DNA of 54,575 nt from Candidatus Eremiobacterota bacterium (GTDB taxonomy: Bacteria; Vulcanimicrobiota; Vulcanimicrobiia; Vulcanimicrobiales; Vulcanimicrobiaceae), in contig JAFAKB010000029.1 in the NCBI GenBank assembly GCA_019235885.1, positions 1-54,575 on the forward strand, in the 5' to 3' direction. Made by a program: the position numbers and the translations under genes. Position 1 is the first letter of the stretch. Every line of letters begins with the position of its first letter. Positions 8,955 through 17,626 of this stretch are shown here, one piece after another. The notes below the pieces were generated by a model. The model had not been told where the DNA came from, ran no database searches, and saw only the letters and a list, made by a program, of their open reading frames with translations.

Positions 8955-9446
8955 CTAGCGGCGGAGGATTGCGCAGGCGGTGGTGCCGATGGCGAGGAGG
9001 CGGCCGGAGCTGTCGTACATCTTCGCTTCGGCGACGGCGGTCGAGCGGCCGACGTGGAGGGCGACGCCTTCGCAGCGGACCGCGCCGGTCGCGGTCGTGA
9101 CGCCGCGGATGAAGCGGACTTGCACGTCGGTCGTCGTGTAGGCAACCCCGGCCGGCAAGAGGGTGTGGATCGCGCAGCTCATCGCGGTGTCGAAGATCGT
9201 CAGCGCGAAGCCGCCGTGGACGACGCCGATCGGGTTGTAGTGTTCTTCGCCGGGATAGCCTTCGACGACGACGCGCCCTTCGTCGACCTCGGCAATCGTG
9301 AAGTTCACGAGCGAAGAGATCGGCGGACGCGGCAGCGTCCCGCTTTGAATCGCACGAATCGCGTCGAGCCCGCTGGAGCGCCGCACGAAGTCGATGGTCG
9401 GCGCCGGATCGTCCCACCGGACGAGGCGCTCGCGAGTGGCTTGCAT
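8955..9446 (-). CDS. PaaI-like hotdog-fold thioesterase
   Basis: The 163-residue protein is a single hotdog domain. The active-site region YNPIGVVHGGFALTIFDTAM near residue 70 has the HGG turn and the downstream Asp typical of PaaI/4HBT acyl-CoA thioesterases, and the C-terminal strand region VGRSTAVAEAKMYD fits the fold. The ATG at 9446 was taken as the start because homology-like sequence begins there. The acyl substrate cannot be told from the sequence. It is on the same strand just before pyrR and is divergent from the VioB-like pair. Confidence 0.85.
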   Translation of the reverse strand: MQATRERLVRWDDPAPTIDFVRRSSGLDAIRAIQSGTLPRPPISSLVNFTIAEVDEGRVVVEGYPGEEHYNPIGVVHGGFALTIFDTAMSCAIHTLLPAGVAYTTTDVQVRFIRGVTTATGAVRCEGVALHVGRSTAVAEAKMYDSSGRLLAIGTTACAILRR

Positions 9447-9506
9447 AAGGCACGGGACATAGCGCGGAACCGTACGGTTGCGGGCAGGCGGAGCGCGCTG
9501 AGCCGC

Positions 9507-9519
9507 GTCGTATAACGAC
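9507..9519. promoter_or_regulatory. Inverted repeat in divergent promoter region
   Basis: GTCGT-ATA-ACGAC is a perfect 5-bp inverted repeat with a 3-bp centre, in the 99-bp gap between the thioesterase and the VioB-like gene. It overlaps a TATAAC that could be a -10 hexamer for the plus-strand gene (start 9546). A matching -35 is not obvious. It may be an operator for either side or chance. Confidence 0.25.
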
Positions 9520-9545
9520 ACCGCTGCTTTCGTCGGAGGTGTGGC

Positions 9546-11375
9546 GTGTCGTATCTGAACCGGCCTCGGTTGCATTTCGCCGGGCGTTTCGAGGCCGACG
9601 TCTCGACGGTCAACAACGATCCGGCCAACTTCAACAGCGCGCAGTTCGTCCGCGGCGACGATCAGCGCACGACCGACAACTCGAAAGGCGCGTGGAATCC
9701 GCGCGGCACGGGATCGTGGCGTCTGATCGCGTGCACTGTGACGGCCGCCGCGTACGCCGACGGCAGTGTTGCGCCGGACTCCGATCCAGTCATCGGCATG
9801 GCGGTCGCGCACAACCGTGATCGCGTCGCGCCGAAGATCGTCGACCTTGATCCGCAGCAGCAGCTCGTCTCGATGATTTGGGGCCTGGAGCTGCGTCTCG
9901 TCGACCGCTCCGGCGCCGACGCGCTGCGCGGCGCGTTCGAGCCCGCGGCGTTCAGCGATCTGTGGAACCGCGTTCCCAACGATCCGAATCCCGGCGACTT
10001 CACGCTCGGCGCGTTCTATCAGTCCGCGCTGACGAACGTCGCGTGGAACAACGCCCTCGACTCGCGCTGGCTGCGGGAGCTTCGTGCCGCCGTCGGCGGC
10101 GGACCGGTCTCGGTGAAGTTCAACGTCGACGGCTTCTCGATGGACTGGACCTCGCCGGTGTTCGCGACGGGGCGCATCGTCGGGACGATCGGCCCGGCGT
10201 ACCCGAGCGATCCGAAGCGCTTCGTTCTGGGCCGCCATCTAGCGCCGGTCGGGCAGAGCCCGCTCAACTTCGCCGTGGCCGTCGTCGACGATGCAACGCA
10301 GCGCCTCGTGGTCGATCTCGGCAACGCGCTGCCGACCGCGACGCTCGGCGGGCCGATCGCGCCTGGCACGTTTACGCTCGCCGCGTTCGACGCGCAGACG
10401 ACCATTGCGTCCTTCGGGTACGGCGGCGACGGCTGGTACGAAAGCACCGGGGGAATCTGCGAAGTCCCCGCCGACGGCACCCTCTCCGGCAATCAAGGTG
10501 CGCACATCGCGTTCTCGCCGCTGCTGTTGCTCGATTCCGCGAACGGCAACGCCGTGCTCGCCGCCGAAGCCGCCAACGGCGCGCACGTCCGCGCCGATCA
10601 GTTCGTCTACCGGGTCGACGCCGGCGAACAGGCCGAAGTGAATCTCTACACGACGGCGTTCGGCCGCACCGCGCCCGGGATCGCGGTAAGCAGCAGCGTC
10701 GGAACGCAAGGGCTCCAGCCCGGCGGCCCCCCGCTCGGGATTCCGCTGAATGCGCTGGTCGCCGAACCGTCGCCGACGGTGAGCGGCGCGAACGGCGTCG
10801 CGACGCTGACGCTGCGCACGAGCGATCCCGGAAACCCGCGCGGCTACATCGACGGCCAGATGTATGCCGTGCAGTACGCCGTCCAGGGCGGGATCGCGAA
10901 CCCGTTCAACTTCGTCAGCGTGCTGCTGTGGAACGCGGTCCCGCCCGTCGACGAGCCGGCCTGGTGGCCGGACCTGCAGCCGGTGTTCGTGCAGTTCGGA
11001 AACCTCTATCCGATCATGCACCCGATCGTCGACCTGCGCACGTACGACTCGGTCGTAGCGAAGCGCGATCTGCTGCGCGCGGTCTTCTCGCTCCCGGTCG
11101 AGCACCCGAACTACATGCCGGTGACGCGCGATCTTTCCGGCGCGAAGCGCAAGCTGATCCTGCGCTGGCTGGACAGCACAGGCAACAACGGGCTGCCGAA
11201 TCTCGGCACGCCGCCGCCGTCCCTCGCCGCGGCGGTTCCGCGAAAGGCTGAGGCGTTCGCGTTCACGGTCGCGCCGTCCGAAGCGGCGCTCGACCCGAAC
11301 GAAGAGCGCGGCGCGAAAACCGCCGCCATCCTGCGCATCCCGGGCTTGGCGGCGAAGGTGAAGGTGAAGCCGTGA
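9546..11375 (+). CDS. VioB N-terminal-domain-like protein
   Basis: This 609-residue protein begins MSYLNRPRLHFAGRF and then STVNND, which closely resembles the start of violacein-biosynthesis protein VioB from my memory of that family. Near the C-terminus, NYMPVTRDLSGAKRKLILRW resembles the YMPSTRELSAPKARL segment that in VioB comes just before its ferritin-like domain. The following gene encodes that ferritin-like domain separately, so the two genes look like VioB split at its domain border. The start is a GTG 5 bp after GGAGGT. No signal peptide or membrane helix is seen. Its function outside indolocarbazole pathways is not known to me, and no vioA, vioC, vioD or vioE homologue is nearby. 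Confidence 0.7.
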   Translation: MSYLNRPRLHFAGRFEADVSTVNNDPANFNSAQFVRGDDQRTTDNSKGAWNPRGTGSWRLIACTVTAAAYADGSVAPDSDPVIGMAVAHNRDRVAPKIVDLDPQQQLVSMIWGLELRLVDRSGADALRGAFEPAAFSDLWNRVPNDPNPGDFTLGAFYQSALTNVAWNNALDSRWLRELRAAVGGGPVSVKFNVDGFSMDWTSPVFATGRIVGTIGPAYPSDPKRFVLGRHLAPVGQSPLNFAVAVVDDATQRLVVDLGNALPTATLGGPIAPGTFTLAAFDAQTTIASFGYGGDGWYESTGGICEVPADGTLSGNQGAHIAFSPLLLLDSANGNAVLAAEAANGAHVRADQFVYRVDAGEQAEVNLYTTAFGRTAPGIAVSSSVGTQGLQPGGPPLGIPLNALVAEPSPTVSGANGVATLTLRTSDPGNPRGYIDGQMYAVQYAVQGGIANPFNFVSVLLWNAVPPVDEPAWWPDLQPVFVQFGNLYPIMHPIVDLRTYDSVVAKRDLLRAVFSLPVEHPNYMPVTRDLSGAKRKLILRWLDSTGNNGLPNLGTPPPSLAAAVPRKAEAFAFTVAPSEAALDPNEERGAKTAAILRIPGLAAKVKVKP

Positions 11376-12421
11376 TCCTGGTCGAGCGCAAACCGCTGGA
11401 AACCGTCGCGGACGTGCGGCGCGCGCTGCAGTACGCGATCGAGATCGAGCACTCGACGATCCCACCGTACCTCGTCGCGCTGTACTCGCTCGGCACGGCG
11501 AAGAACGACGCGATCCGTGATATCCTGCGCGGGATCGTGATCCAGGAGATGGGTCACTTCGCGCTAGCCGCGAACATCCTGATCGCGCTCGGCGGAACGC
11601 CGCGCTTCACCGACCCGGCGTTCGTCCCGAACTACCCGGGCGGTCTGCCGTTCAAGATCGGCGACCGCGACGGCAACGCGCTCGTCGTCCACCTGGCGCC
11701 GTTCTCGATCGAGCTCGTGCGCGACACGTTCATGGTGATCGAGTCGCCCGAAGATCCGCTGCACTTCCAGGTGAAGCCGCACCCGGCGCTGTTCGCCGCG
11801 CTCGCCGTCGATCAGGAGACGTATCAGACGATCGGCGAATTCTACGACGCGCTCAAGGCGAAGCTCACGGACCTCGGAGACGATGCGTTCACCGGCAAGG
11901 ACCGCCCGCAGCCGACCGGCTTCCCGGGCGACGTCTTCGCGATCCGCTCGCTCGCCGACGCGCTGCGCGCGATCGACCTGATCGTGCAGCAAGGCGAAGG
12001 GACGAAGACGACCCCACTCGCCGGCGGCGGCACGGCCGTCGCGCACTACTACCGCTTCGAGCAGATCGTCAAAGGCTTCGCGCTCGTCGCCGACCCGAGC
12101 GTTCCGGAGAAATACTCGTACTCCGGTGAACCCATCCCGTTCGATCCGAGCGTCGTCGCACCGATTCTGACCGACGCGAAGACCTCCGACTACGCCGACG
12201 GCTCGATGGCGCGGCGGGTCGCGCTGCAGTTCGACACCGCCTACGCCGGGCTGCTGGCGGCGCTCGAAGCCGCGTTCGCCGGTGCGCCCGACGCGCTCAC
12301 CAACGCGATCGGGATGATGTACGACCTGATGATCTTCGCGCAGAAGCTGATGGCGACGCCGGCCGGCAACGGCAAGACCGCCGCGCCGACGTTCGAGTTC
12401 CCCGTCCCCGTCGCGCCGTAG
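11372..12421 (+). CDS. Ferritin-like domain protein (iminophenyl-pyruvate dimer synthase type)
   Basis: The 349-residue protein matches the ferritin-like half of VioB/RebD (imine dimer synthase family). The pattern AIEIEHSTIPPYLVAL near residue 25 and IVIQEMGHFALAANILIALGG near residue 55 supplies the E and ExxH metal ligands. In VioB and RebD this domain couples two imine molecules made by a partner amino-acid oxidase; no such oxidase is in the window, so the substrate here is unknown. The GTG start overlaps the previous stop by 4 bp (GTGA), indicating coupled expression. Its stop directly abuts the stop of valS on the other strand. Confidence 0.75.
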   Translation: MILVERKPLETVADVRRALQYAIEIEHSTIPPYLVALYSLGTAKNDAIRDILRGIVIQEMGHFALAANILIALGGTPRFTDPAFVPNYPGGLPFKIGDRDGNALVVHLAPFSIELVRDTFMVIESPEDPLHFQVKPHPALFAALAVDQETYQTIGEFYDALKAKLTDLGDDAFTGKDRPQPTGFPGDVFAIRSLADALRAIDLIVQQGEGTKTTPLAGGGTAVAHYYRFEQIVKGFALVADPSVPEKYSYSGEPIPFDPSVVAPILTDAKTSDYADGSMARRVALQFDTAYAGLLAALEAAFAGAPDALTNAIGMMYDLMIFAQKLMATPAGNGKTAAPTFEFPVPVAP

Positions 12422-15094
12422 TTACGCGGCCGGGAGCGCCGCGAGCGCTTCCTGCGCGCGCGCCAGCTCGCGACGGTATTCCTCGAGCTTCGCGCGCTCC
12501 GCGGCGACGACGGCCGGCGACGCTTTCGCGACAAAGTTTTCGTTGGCGAGCTTCTTCTCCGACCGGGTCACCTCGGACTCCAGACGCTTCAGCTCGCGCT
12601 CGTAGCGCTCGCGGAGCTTCGCGGCGTCGGCGACGCCGCGCACGGCGAGGATGCGGTCGCGCAGGCTGCCGTTGCCGCCGTCGTACGTGCAGACCTCTGC
12701 GCGCGCCAGCGTCGCGATCGCGTCGACGATCCCGCGGTCCCCGGCGAGCGCCGTGGGAATCTCCACGCGCATGTAATCCTTCGGCTGGATGCCCCATTCC
12801 GAGCGCGCGTTGCGGAGCTGCTCGACCTTTTCGATCACCGCGCCGAACACGGCCGCGTCCTCGGCGAACGACGGAATTTCCGCCAAGTCGGGCCACGACG
12901 CGGTCACGATCGTCGTGCCGTCGTGGGGAAGGGCCAGCCAGATCTCTTCGGTGACGAACGGCGCGATCGGGTGCATCGCGCGCACGAAGGCGTTCAGCAC
13001 GAACGAGAGCACCGCGGCGCGCGTCGCTTCCTGGCCGGGCGCTTTCGTCGCCTCGACGTACCAGTCGCAGAACGTGTACCAGCCGAAGTCCAGCAGCGTG
13101 TCTGTCGCGACGCCGAACTCGTAGCCGTCGTAGGCGCGCGTCACCGTCTCGACGCAGCGGTGCAGCTCGGTAAGGATCCACTTGTCGGCGAGCGTGAGCT
13201 GCTCGCGGGCCGGCAAGACGTTCGCGCTCGGCAGTGCTTCCGGTAAAGCGACGGTGTAGCGCAGCGCGTTCCAGAGCTTCGTGCCGAAGCGCTTTGCCTC
13301 GTCGCAGAAGCGCTCGTCGAACCGCAGTTCCTGCGACTCCAGCCGCATCTGGCGCAGGATCCCGAAGCGCGTTCCGTCGGCGCCGTACTTCGGCACGAGA
13401 TCGGTCATCGGATCGATCGCGTTCCCGAGCGACTTCGACATCTTGCGGCCCTTCGCGTCGAAGACGAGCGGCGTGATGAAGACGTCACCGAACGGCATCC
13501 CGCCGCCGAAGCGCAGCCCGAGGATCACCATCCGCATCACCCACAGAAAGATGATCTCGCGGGCGGTGATCATCACCTGGTTCGGATACCAGTGCTCGCG
13601 CTCGGGCGTCTGCTGCGGCCAGCCGAGGATCGAGAACGGCCAGAGCCCCGAGCTGAACCAGGTGTCGAGCGTGTCGGCGTCGCGCCGCAGCTCGTCGGTG
13701 CCGTGCCGCTCGCGCGCGAGCTTCTTCGCTTCTTCTTCGTCATGGGCGACAACGACGTCGCCGCCGGGCGTGTACCAGACCGGCAGCTGATGTCCCCACC
13801 AGATCTGGCGCGAGATGTTCCAGTCGCGGACGTTCTCCAGGCCGGCGGCGTACGTGCGGCCGAACCGCTCCGGCACGAAGCGCGGCGAACCGTTGCGGAA
13901 CGCTTCGAGCGCCGGTTTCGCGAGCGGCGCCATCTTGACGAACCACTGCAGCGAGAGCAGCGGCTCGACCACCGCGTGCGAGCGCTCGCTGATCGGCAGG
14001 ATCGTGTGGTACGGGCGTTCCTCGACGAGCGCGCCTTCCTTGCGCAGGTCTTCGACGATCATCTCGCGCGCTTCGTAGCGGTCGAGGCCGGTGTACTTCG
14101 CCATGTTCGGAGCCTGCGCGTCGATCGGCGCGCGGCGCTCCGGCGTCTCGTCGTAGCGCCACACCGGCGCGGTGATGCGCGCGTCGAAGTCGATCACCGT
14201 CGGCATCGGCAAGTTGTGGCGCTGGCCGATCTCGTAGTCGGTCTGATCGTGCGCGGGCGTCACCTTGACGGCTCCGGTGCCGAACTCGCGCACGACCGCT
14301 TCGTCGGCGATCACCGGGATCGCGCGCTCGACGATCGGCAGTACGACGTTCTTCCCGATCAGGTGCGCGTAGCGCTCGTCCTCGGGATGAACCGCGACCG
14401 CGACGTCGGCGAGATACGTTTCCGGCCGCGTCGTCGCGATGACGATTCCGTCGCCGGCGTCTTCGGCCCGATAGCGAATGTGCCATAGCGTCGTGTCGCG
14501 CTCGTCGTCCTCGACCTCGGCGTCGGAGAGCGTCGACTGCGCGACCGGATCCCAGTTCACCAGCCGGGTTCCGCGGTAGATCAGCCCGTCGTTGTAGAGC
14601 GCGACGAACACTTTGATAACCGCGGCCGACAGCCCGGGGTCCATCGTGAAGCGCGAGCGCTCCCAGTCCGGACCGAAGCCGAGCCGCCGGAACGCTTCGT
14701 CGATCTCGCCGCCGTACTGCTCGCTCCATTTCCAGGCCAGCTCGACGAACTTCTCGCGGCCGAGCTGGTCGCGCGTCTTGCCGTCCTTCTTCAGCTCGCG
14801 CACGAGGACGGCTTCGGTTGCGATCGCGGCGTGGTCTTGGCCCGGGATCCAGTCCGCGTTTTCGCCGAGCATGCGGTGGTAGCGCGTGAGCACGTCCATC
14901 GGCGTGTAGCTCGAGGCGTGGCCGAGGTGCGCGCGGCCGGTGACGTTGGGCGGCGGCATCGAGATGATGAACGGCGGCCGCGCGGGGTCGGGCTCCTCGT
15001 GGAAGACGCCCGTCTCGAGCCAGCGCGCGTACAGGCGCGGCTCGACCTCGGCAGGATCGTAGGTCTTCGGAAGCTCGGGTCGGGTCATCGTCAC
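12422..15094 (-). CDS. valS: Valyl-tRNA synthetase
   Basis: ValRS attaches valine to tRNA-Val and edits threonine. The 890-residue protein is full length. The class I signature HLGH occurs in PPPNVTGRAHLGHAS near residue 50 and the KMSKS loop in KGRKMSKSLGNAIDP near residue 530. The CP1 editing domain lies between them, an anticodon-binding domain follows, and a C-terminal coiled coil (ERYERELKRLESEV) ends the protein as in other ValRS. The stop codon abuts the stop of the convergent ferritin-like gene with no base between them. Confidence 0.97.
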   Translation of the reverse strand: MTMTRPELPKTYDPAEVEPRLYARWLETGVFHEEPDPARPPFIISMPPPNVTGRAHLGHASSYTPMDVLTRYHRMLGENADWIPGQDHAAIATEAVLVRELKKDGKTRDQLGREKFVELAWKWSEQYGGEIDEAFRRLGFGPDWERSRFTMDPGLSAAVIKVFVALYNDGLIYRGTRLVNWDPVAQSTLSDAEVEDDERDTTLWHIRYRAEDAGDGIVIATTRPETYLADVAVAVHPEDERYAHLIGKNVVLPIVERAIPVIADEAVVREFGTGAVKVTPAHDQTDYEIGQRHNLPMPTVIDFDARITAPVWRYDETPERRAPIDAQAPNMAKYTGLDRYEAREMIVEDLRKEGALVEERPYHTILPISERSHAVVEPLLSLQWFVKMAPLAKPALEAFRNGSPRFVPERFGRTYAAGLENVRDWNISRQIWWGHQLPVWYTPGGDVVVAHDEEEAKKLARERHGTDELRRDADTLDTWFSSGLWPFSILGWPQQTPEREHWYPNQVMITAREIIFLWVMRMVILGLRFGGGMPFGDVFITPLVFDAKGRKMSKSLGNAIDPMTDLVPKYGADGTRFGILRQMRLESQELRFDERFCDEAKRFGTKLWNALRYTVALPEALPSANVLPAREQLTLADKWILTELHRCVETVTRAYDGYEFGVATDTLLDFGWYTFCDWYVEATKAPGQEATRAAVLSFVLNAFVRAMHPIAPFVTEEIWLALPHDGTTIVTASWPDLAEIPSFAEDAAVFGAVIEKVEQLRNARSEWGIQPKDYMRVEIPTALAGDRGIVDAIATLARAEVCTYDGGNGSLRDRILAVRGVADAAKLRERYERELKRLESEVTRSEKKLANENFVAKASPAVVAAERAKLEEYRRELARAQEALAALPAA

Positions 15095-15133
15095 CGCTAA
15101 CGATACGCGAGACGAGCGCCGTTCTCCGCGCGC

Positions 15134-15155
15134 CCTTCGACAGGCTCAGGATGAC
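15134..15155. repeat. Dispersed palindromic repeat, copy 1
   Basis: CCTTCGACAGGCTCAGGATGAC lies between valS and the small acidic gene. It closely resembles the core of the copy at 43249-43273 and the type of CTTCGAC-GCTCAGG-TGAC repeat scattered through many GC-rich genomes. Here the outer arms are imperfect. Confidence 0.6.
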
Positions 15156-15162
15156 ACTGGGT

Positions 15163-15420
15163 TTAGATTCCGGAGCTCTCGTCTTTGTGCTCGCCGGCGC
15201 CTTCTTCGTAGGCGTCGGTGGTGCCGCCGGCGGCGCCGTACGAGGCCGGGATCGCGCCGACCTTCGTGTGCGTGCTGGTCGCGCCGGGCCGATTCGACTC
15301 GACCTCGACCGACTCGTCGGCCAGCGTCTCCTCGCCGAGCACCGTGCGAGAGTTCTTCTCCGTCAGCGCCGGCTCGTCGGCCGTGCCGGTTTCGCGCGCG
15401 TTCGTGCCGTCCTCGTTCAT
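15163..15420 (-). CDS. Small acidic hydrophilic protein, unknown
   Basis: An 85-residue open frame rich in Glu, Asp, Thr and Ser with no hydrophobic segment, starting MNEDGTNARETG. An AGGTG Shine-Dalgarno sequence sits 6 bp before the ATG, which supports translation. The composition suggests a largely disordered protein. I recognise no family. It lies between the valS promoter region and the HAD gene, all on the minus strand. Confidence 0.55.
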   Translation of the reverse strand: MNEDGTNARETGTADEPALTEKNSRTVLGEETLADESVEVESNRPGATSTHTKVGAIPASYGAAGGTTDAYEEGAGEHKDESSGI

Positions 15421-15541
15421 CGGTTCACCTCGGTGTGGCGATGCGTAGGCTTGCTTCGTACCCGCCGGACGACCGCCGTCCCCCGGCGCGACTTCGACGT
15501 TCTGCGGTTCGTCGGGCGCCGTCCGTGCGAACGGTGTACCC

Positions 15542-16228
15542 TCACGCGCCGGGGCCGCGGTGCGCGACGAAGGATTCGAGCTGGTGCAGCCCGTCGAGCA
15601 TCGTCTCCGGCGCCGGGGTGAGCGGTTCGGCGGGCTCCTGCGCGCGATTGCACCACGCCACGCGGAAGCCGAAGCGCGCGGCGCCCCACGCGTCCCACGG
15701 GTTCGAAGAGACGAACACGATTTGGCGCGGGGAGCACTCGAAGCGTTTCAGGGCGAGCTCGTAGACGCGCGGGTCGGGCTTGTACGCCCGCACGCTCTCG
15801 ACCGAGAGCACATCCGCCAGCAGCGCGCGCACGCCGGTATGCGCAAGCGCTGCGTCGGCGGAGGCCGGCGTGCCGTTGGTCAGCACCGCCAGCGGGATCT
15901 CGCGCGCGGCGAGCGCGCCGAGCGCCGGCAGGACGTCGGGGAACGCGGCCATAGTGCGCCATGCCGCCACCAGCTCGACGCGCGCGCTCGCGCTGAGCTC
16001 GACGCGCCGCTGCGCGCAGGTCTGCTCGAGCGCGAGGGCGGTCAGCTCGTCGAAGTTGCGGTACGCCTGTGCCAACGTGACGAGGAAGGCGTACTCGAGC
16101 TGCTTGCGGCGCCAGTCGGCGACGAACGCGCCGGCGTCCTCGATGCCGGCCGCGGCGACGCGGTCGCGCATCGCGCCGATCGAGAGCAGCGTTCCGTAGA
16201 GGTCGAAGACGACGGCGGCGACGTGCAT
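15542..16228 (-). CDS. Haloacid dehalogenase type II family hydrolase
   Basis: The 228-residue protein is a HAD-superfamily hydrolase with the type II haloacid dehalogenase pattern. Motif I is VVFDLYGTLL with the nucleophile aspartate, motif II is AVLTNGTP, motif III is YKPDPRVYELAL, and motif IV is FVSSNPWDAWGAARFGF. The SSNPWDAWGA form is characteristic of L-2-haloacid dehalogenases, although many homologues act on phosphates or unknown substrates. It is divergent from the exonuclease gene with 74 bp between starts. Confidence 0.88.
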   Translation of the reverse strand: MHVAAVVFDLYGTLLSIGAMRDRVAAAGIEDAGAFVADWRRKQLEYAFLVTLAQAYRNFDELTALALEQTCAQRRVELSASARVELVAAWRTMAAFPDVLPALGALAAREIPLAVLTNGTPASADAALAHTGVRALLADVLSVESVRAYKPDPRVYELALKRFECSPRQIVFVSSNPWDAWGAARFGFRVAWCNRAQEPAEPLTPAPETMLDGLHQLESFVAHRGPGA

Positions 16229-16302
16229 CCGCCGCGCTACGCGCTTGCGCGCGCCGGGACCTTGCCGCGGGGCGCCGCCGCCGCCGCGCGGAAACGACGC
16301 GC

Positions 16303-16947
16303 GTGAGCCGCAAACAGCAGCAGCGCCAGCCGCGCACGCCGGAGATCTACCTTTCCGTTGACGTCGAAGCCGACGGGCCGATTCCGGGAGGCTACTCGAT
16401 GCTCTCGTTCGGGATCGCGGCGTTCTCGCTCGACAAGGTGCTGCTCGCGACGTTCACCCGCAACTTGGAGCTGCTCCCCGGCGCGGCGCAGCACCCGCGC
16501 GTGATGGCGTGGTGGCAGCAGACGGCAGCGCACCGCGCGGCGTACGCGCAAACGCGCGAGAACGTGCAACCGATCCGCGAGTCGATGCTGGAGTGCGACG
16601 CGTGGTGCAAGTCGCTGCACGCGCACGGGAAGCCGTGCGCGGTCGGCGCGCCGGCGGCGTACGACTACGGCGCGTGGCTCTATTGGTACTTGGTCTACGC
16701 GCTGGGCGACATTCCGGACTTGGGGTTTTCCGCACTGGACCTGAAGTCGTTCGCGTTCGGACGGATGCCGGGCACGCGCTACCGCAGCCTGGGCAAGAGC
16801 ACGTACGATCCGGCCTGGTTCGACCCGGACGTTCCGCACACGCACGTCGCGCTCGACGACGCGATCGAGCAAGGGACGATCATCGTCAACGCGATCCGGC
16901 AGCGCGACGGCTTGCCGCGCATCGAGGGCTATACGCGGGCGGAGTGA
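16303..16947 (+). CDS. DEDDh 3'-5' exonuclease (Rv2179c/RNase T-like)
   Basis: The 214-residue protein has the Exo I motif YLSVDVEADGPIPGGYSML near residue 15 (DxE) and ends with HTHVALDDAIEQG, the HxAxxD of the Exo III motif in DEDDh exonucleases. The GYSMLSFG stretch is typical of the Rv2179c-like exoribonuclease group. The likely role is RNA trimming or degradation, but the substrate is unproven. Translation starts at GTG 16303. The basic N-terminus (SRKQQQRQPR) may be a nucleic-acid-binding tail. Confidence 0.8.
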   Translation: MSRKQQQRQPRTPEIYLSVDVEADGPIPGGYSMLSFGIAAFSLDKVLLATFTRNLELLPGAAQHPRVMAWWQQTAAHRAAYAQTRENVQPIRESMLECDAWCKSLHAHGKPCAVGAPAAYDYGAWLYWYLVYALGDIPDLGFSALDLKSFAFGRMPGTRYRSLGKSTYDPAWFDPDVPHTHVALDDAIEQGTIIVNAIRQRDGLPRIEGYTRAE

Positions 16948-16972
16948 CGCGCCCGCCGTCGCACCGCGTGCG

Positions 16973-17455
16973 CTAGGTGCGGCGCGCGAGCGTGCGCTCG
17001 AGGAAGCGCAGCACGCGCGTGAGCGGAAAGTCGCGCTCGACCAGCGGTTTGGTGAGGATCGTGCGCAAGCCCAGGAGCTTTGCGCCGAGCACGTCGGTGA
17101 AGAGCTGATCGCCGATCACCACCGTCGCGGCGCGCGGCGTCCCGAGCAGCTTGAGCGCGCGCAAGAACGCGAACGGGAGCGGCTTGAGCGCGTTCGGGAC
17201 GACGGGGATGCCGAGCTGCGCGCCGATCGCGCCGACGCGCTCGCTGAAGTTGTTCGACACCAGAACCAGCGCGAAGTCGCGAGCGCGCGCCGCAGCGACC
17301 CACTCCGCGACCCCCGGCGCGAGCTCCGGCCGGCGGTAGGCGCAGACGGTGTTGTCGAGGTCGACCACGATGCCGCGGATGCCGGCGAGCGCCAGCTCGT
17401 CCAGCTTGACGTCGGGCAGCGCGTCGGCGTGATGATCGGCCCGGAACCTCTCCAC
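16973..17455 (-). CDS. YqeG family HAD IIIA phosphatase
   Basis: A 160-residue HAD phosphatase of the YqeG/GEP4 type: motif I is IVVDLDNTVCAYR, motif II is VLVSNNFSERV, and motif III is VVIGDQLFTDVLGAKLLGLRTI. I chose the GTG at 17455 (VERFRADHHADALPD) because it gives the usual family length and has GGGGA 6 bp upstream. A longer frame to 17551 exists, but its extra 32 residues are not family-like and have no ribosome site. Relatives dephosphorylate phosphatidylglycerophosphate, or act near ribosome and shikimate genes in Firmicutes; the role here is open. Confidence 0.82.
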   Translation of the reverse strand: MERFRADHHADALPDVKLDELALAGIRGIVVDLDNTVCAYRRPELAPGVAEWVAAARARDFALVLVSNNFSERVGAIGAQLGIPVVPNALKPLPFAFLRALKLLGTPRAATVVIGDQLFTDVLGAKLLGLRTILTKPLVERDFPLTRVLRFLERTLARRT

Positions 17456-17556
17456 GCTATCCCCGGTTCCGTCCACAGCCCGCTCACCCCGCTCGCCGCG
17501 GGTCCACACGGCCTGCTTGCGGCCCTCCACCAGAAAGAAAAAGTCGTGCACCTAGA

Positions 17557-17585
17557 TTCACAAGGTGACCGGACTGCGATACAAT
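17557..17585 (+). promoter_or_regulatory. Sigma-70-type promoter of nrdJ
   Basis: TTCACA at 17557-17562 (5/6 match to TTGACA) and TACAAT at 17580-17585 (5/6 match to TATAAT) are separated by 17 bp. The start site would be near 17592, leaving a leader of about 140 nt before the nrdJ ATG. The -10 hexamer is inside NrdR box 1. Confidence 0.65.
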
Positions 17586-17594
17586 ATCTAGTAC
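17579..17594 (+). promoter_or_regulatory. NrdR box 1
   Basis: ATACAATATCTAGTAC fits the known 16-bp NrdR consensus (ACACWATATATWGTGT type) at about 12 of 16 positions, including the ATAT core. It overlaps the predicted -10 hexamer. NrdR is the ATP/dATP-sensing repressor of ribonucleotide reductase genes. Confidence 0.7.
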
Positions 17595-17610
17595 AGCCCG
17601 GCGGCGAGAG

Positions 17611-17626
17611 GCACAAGAGATTGTGT
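17611..17626 (+). promoter_or_regulatory. NrdR box 2
   Basis: GCACAAGAGATTGTGT fits the NrdR consensus at about 13 of 16 positions. It begins exactly 32 bp after box 1 with a 16-bp gap, the three-helical-turn spacing at which NrdR oligomers bind. It lies just downstream of the predicted transcription start, consistent with repression. Confidence 0.75.

Noticed and set aside
9546-12421. Complete violacein or rebeccamycin gene cluster
   Set aside because: Only VioB-like halves are present; the flanking genes are thioesterase/pyrR and valS.
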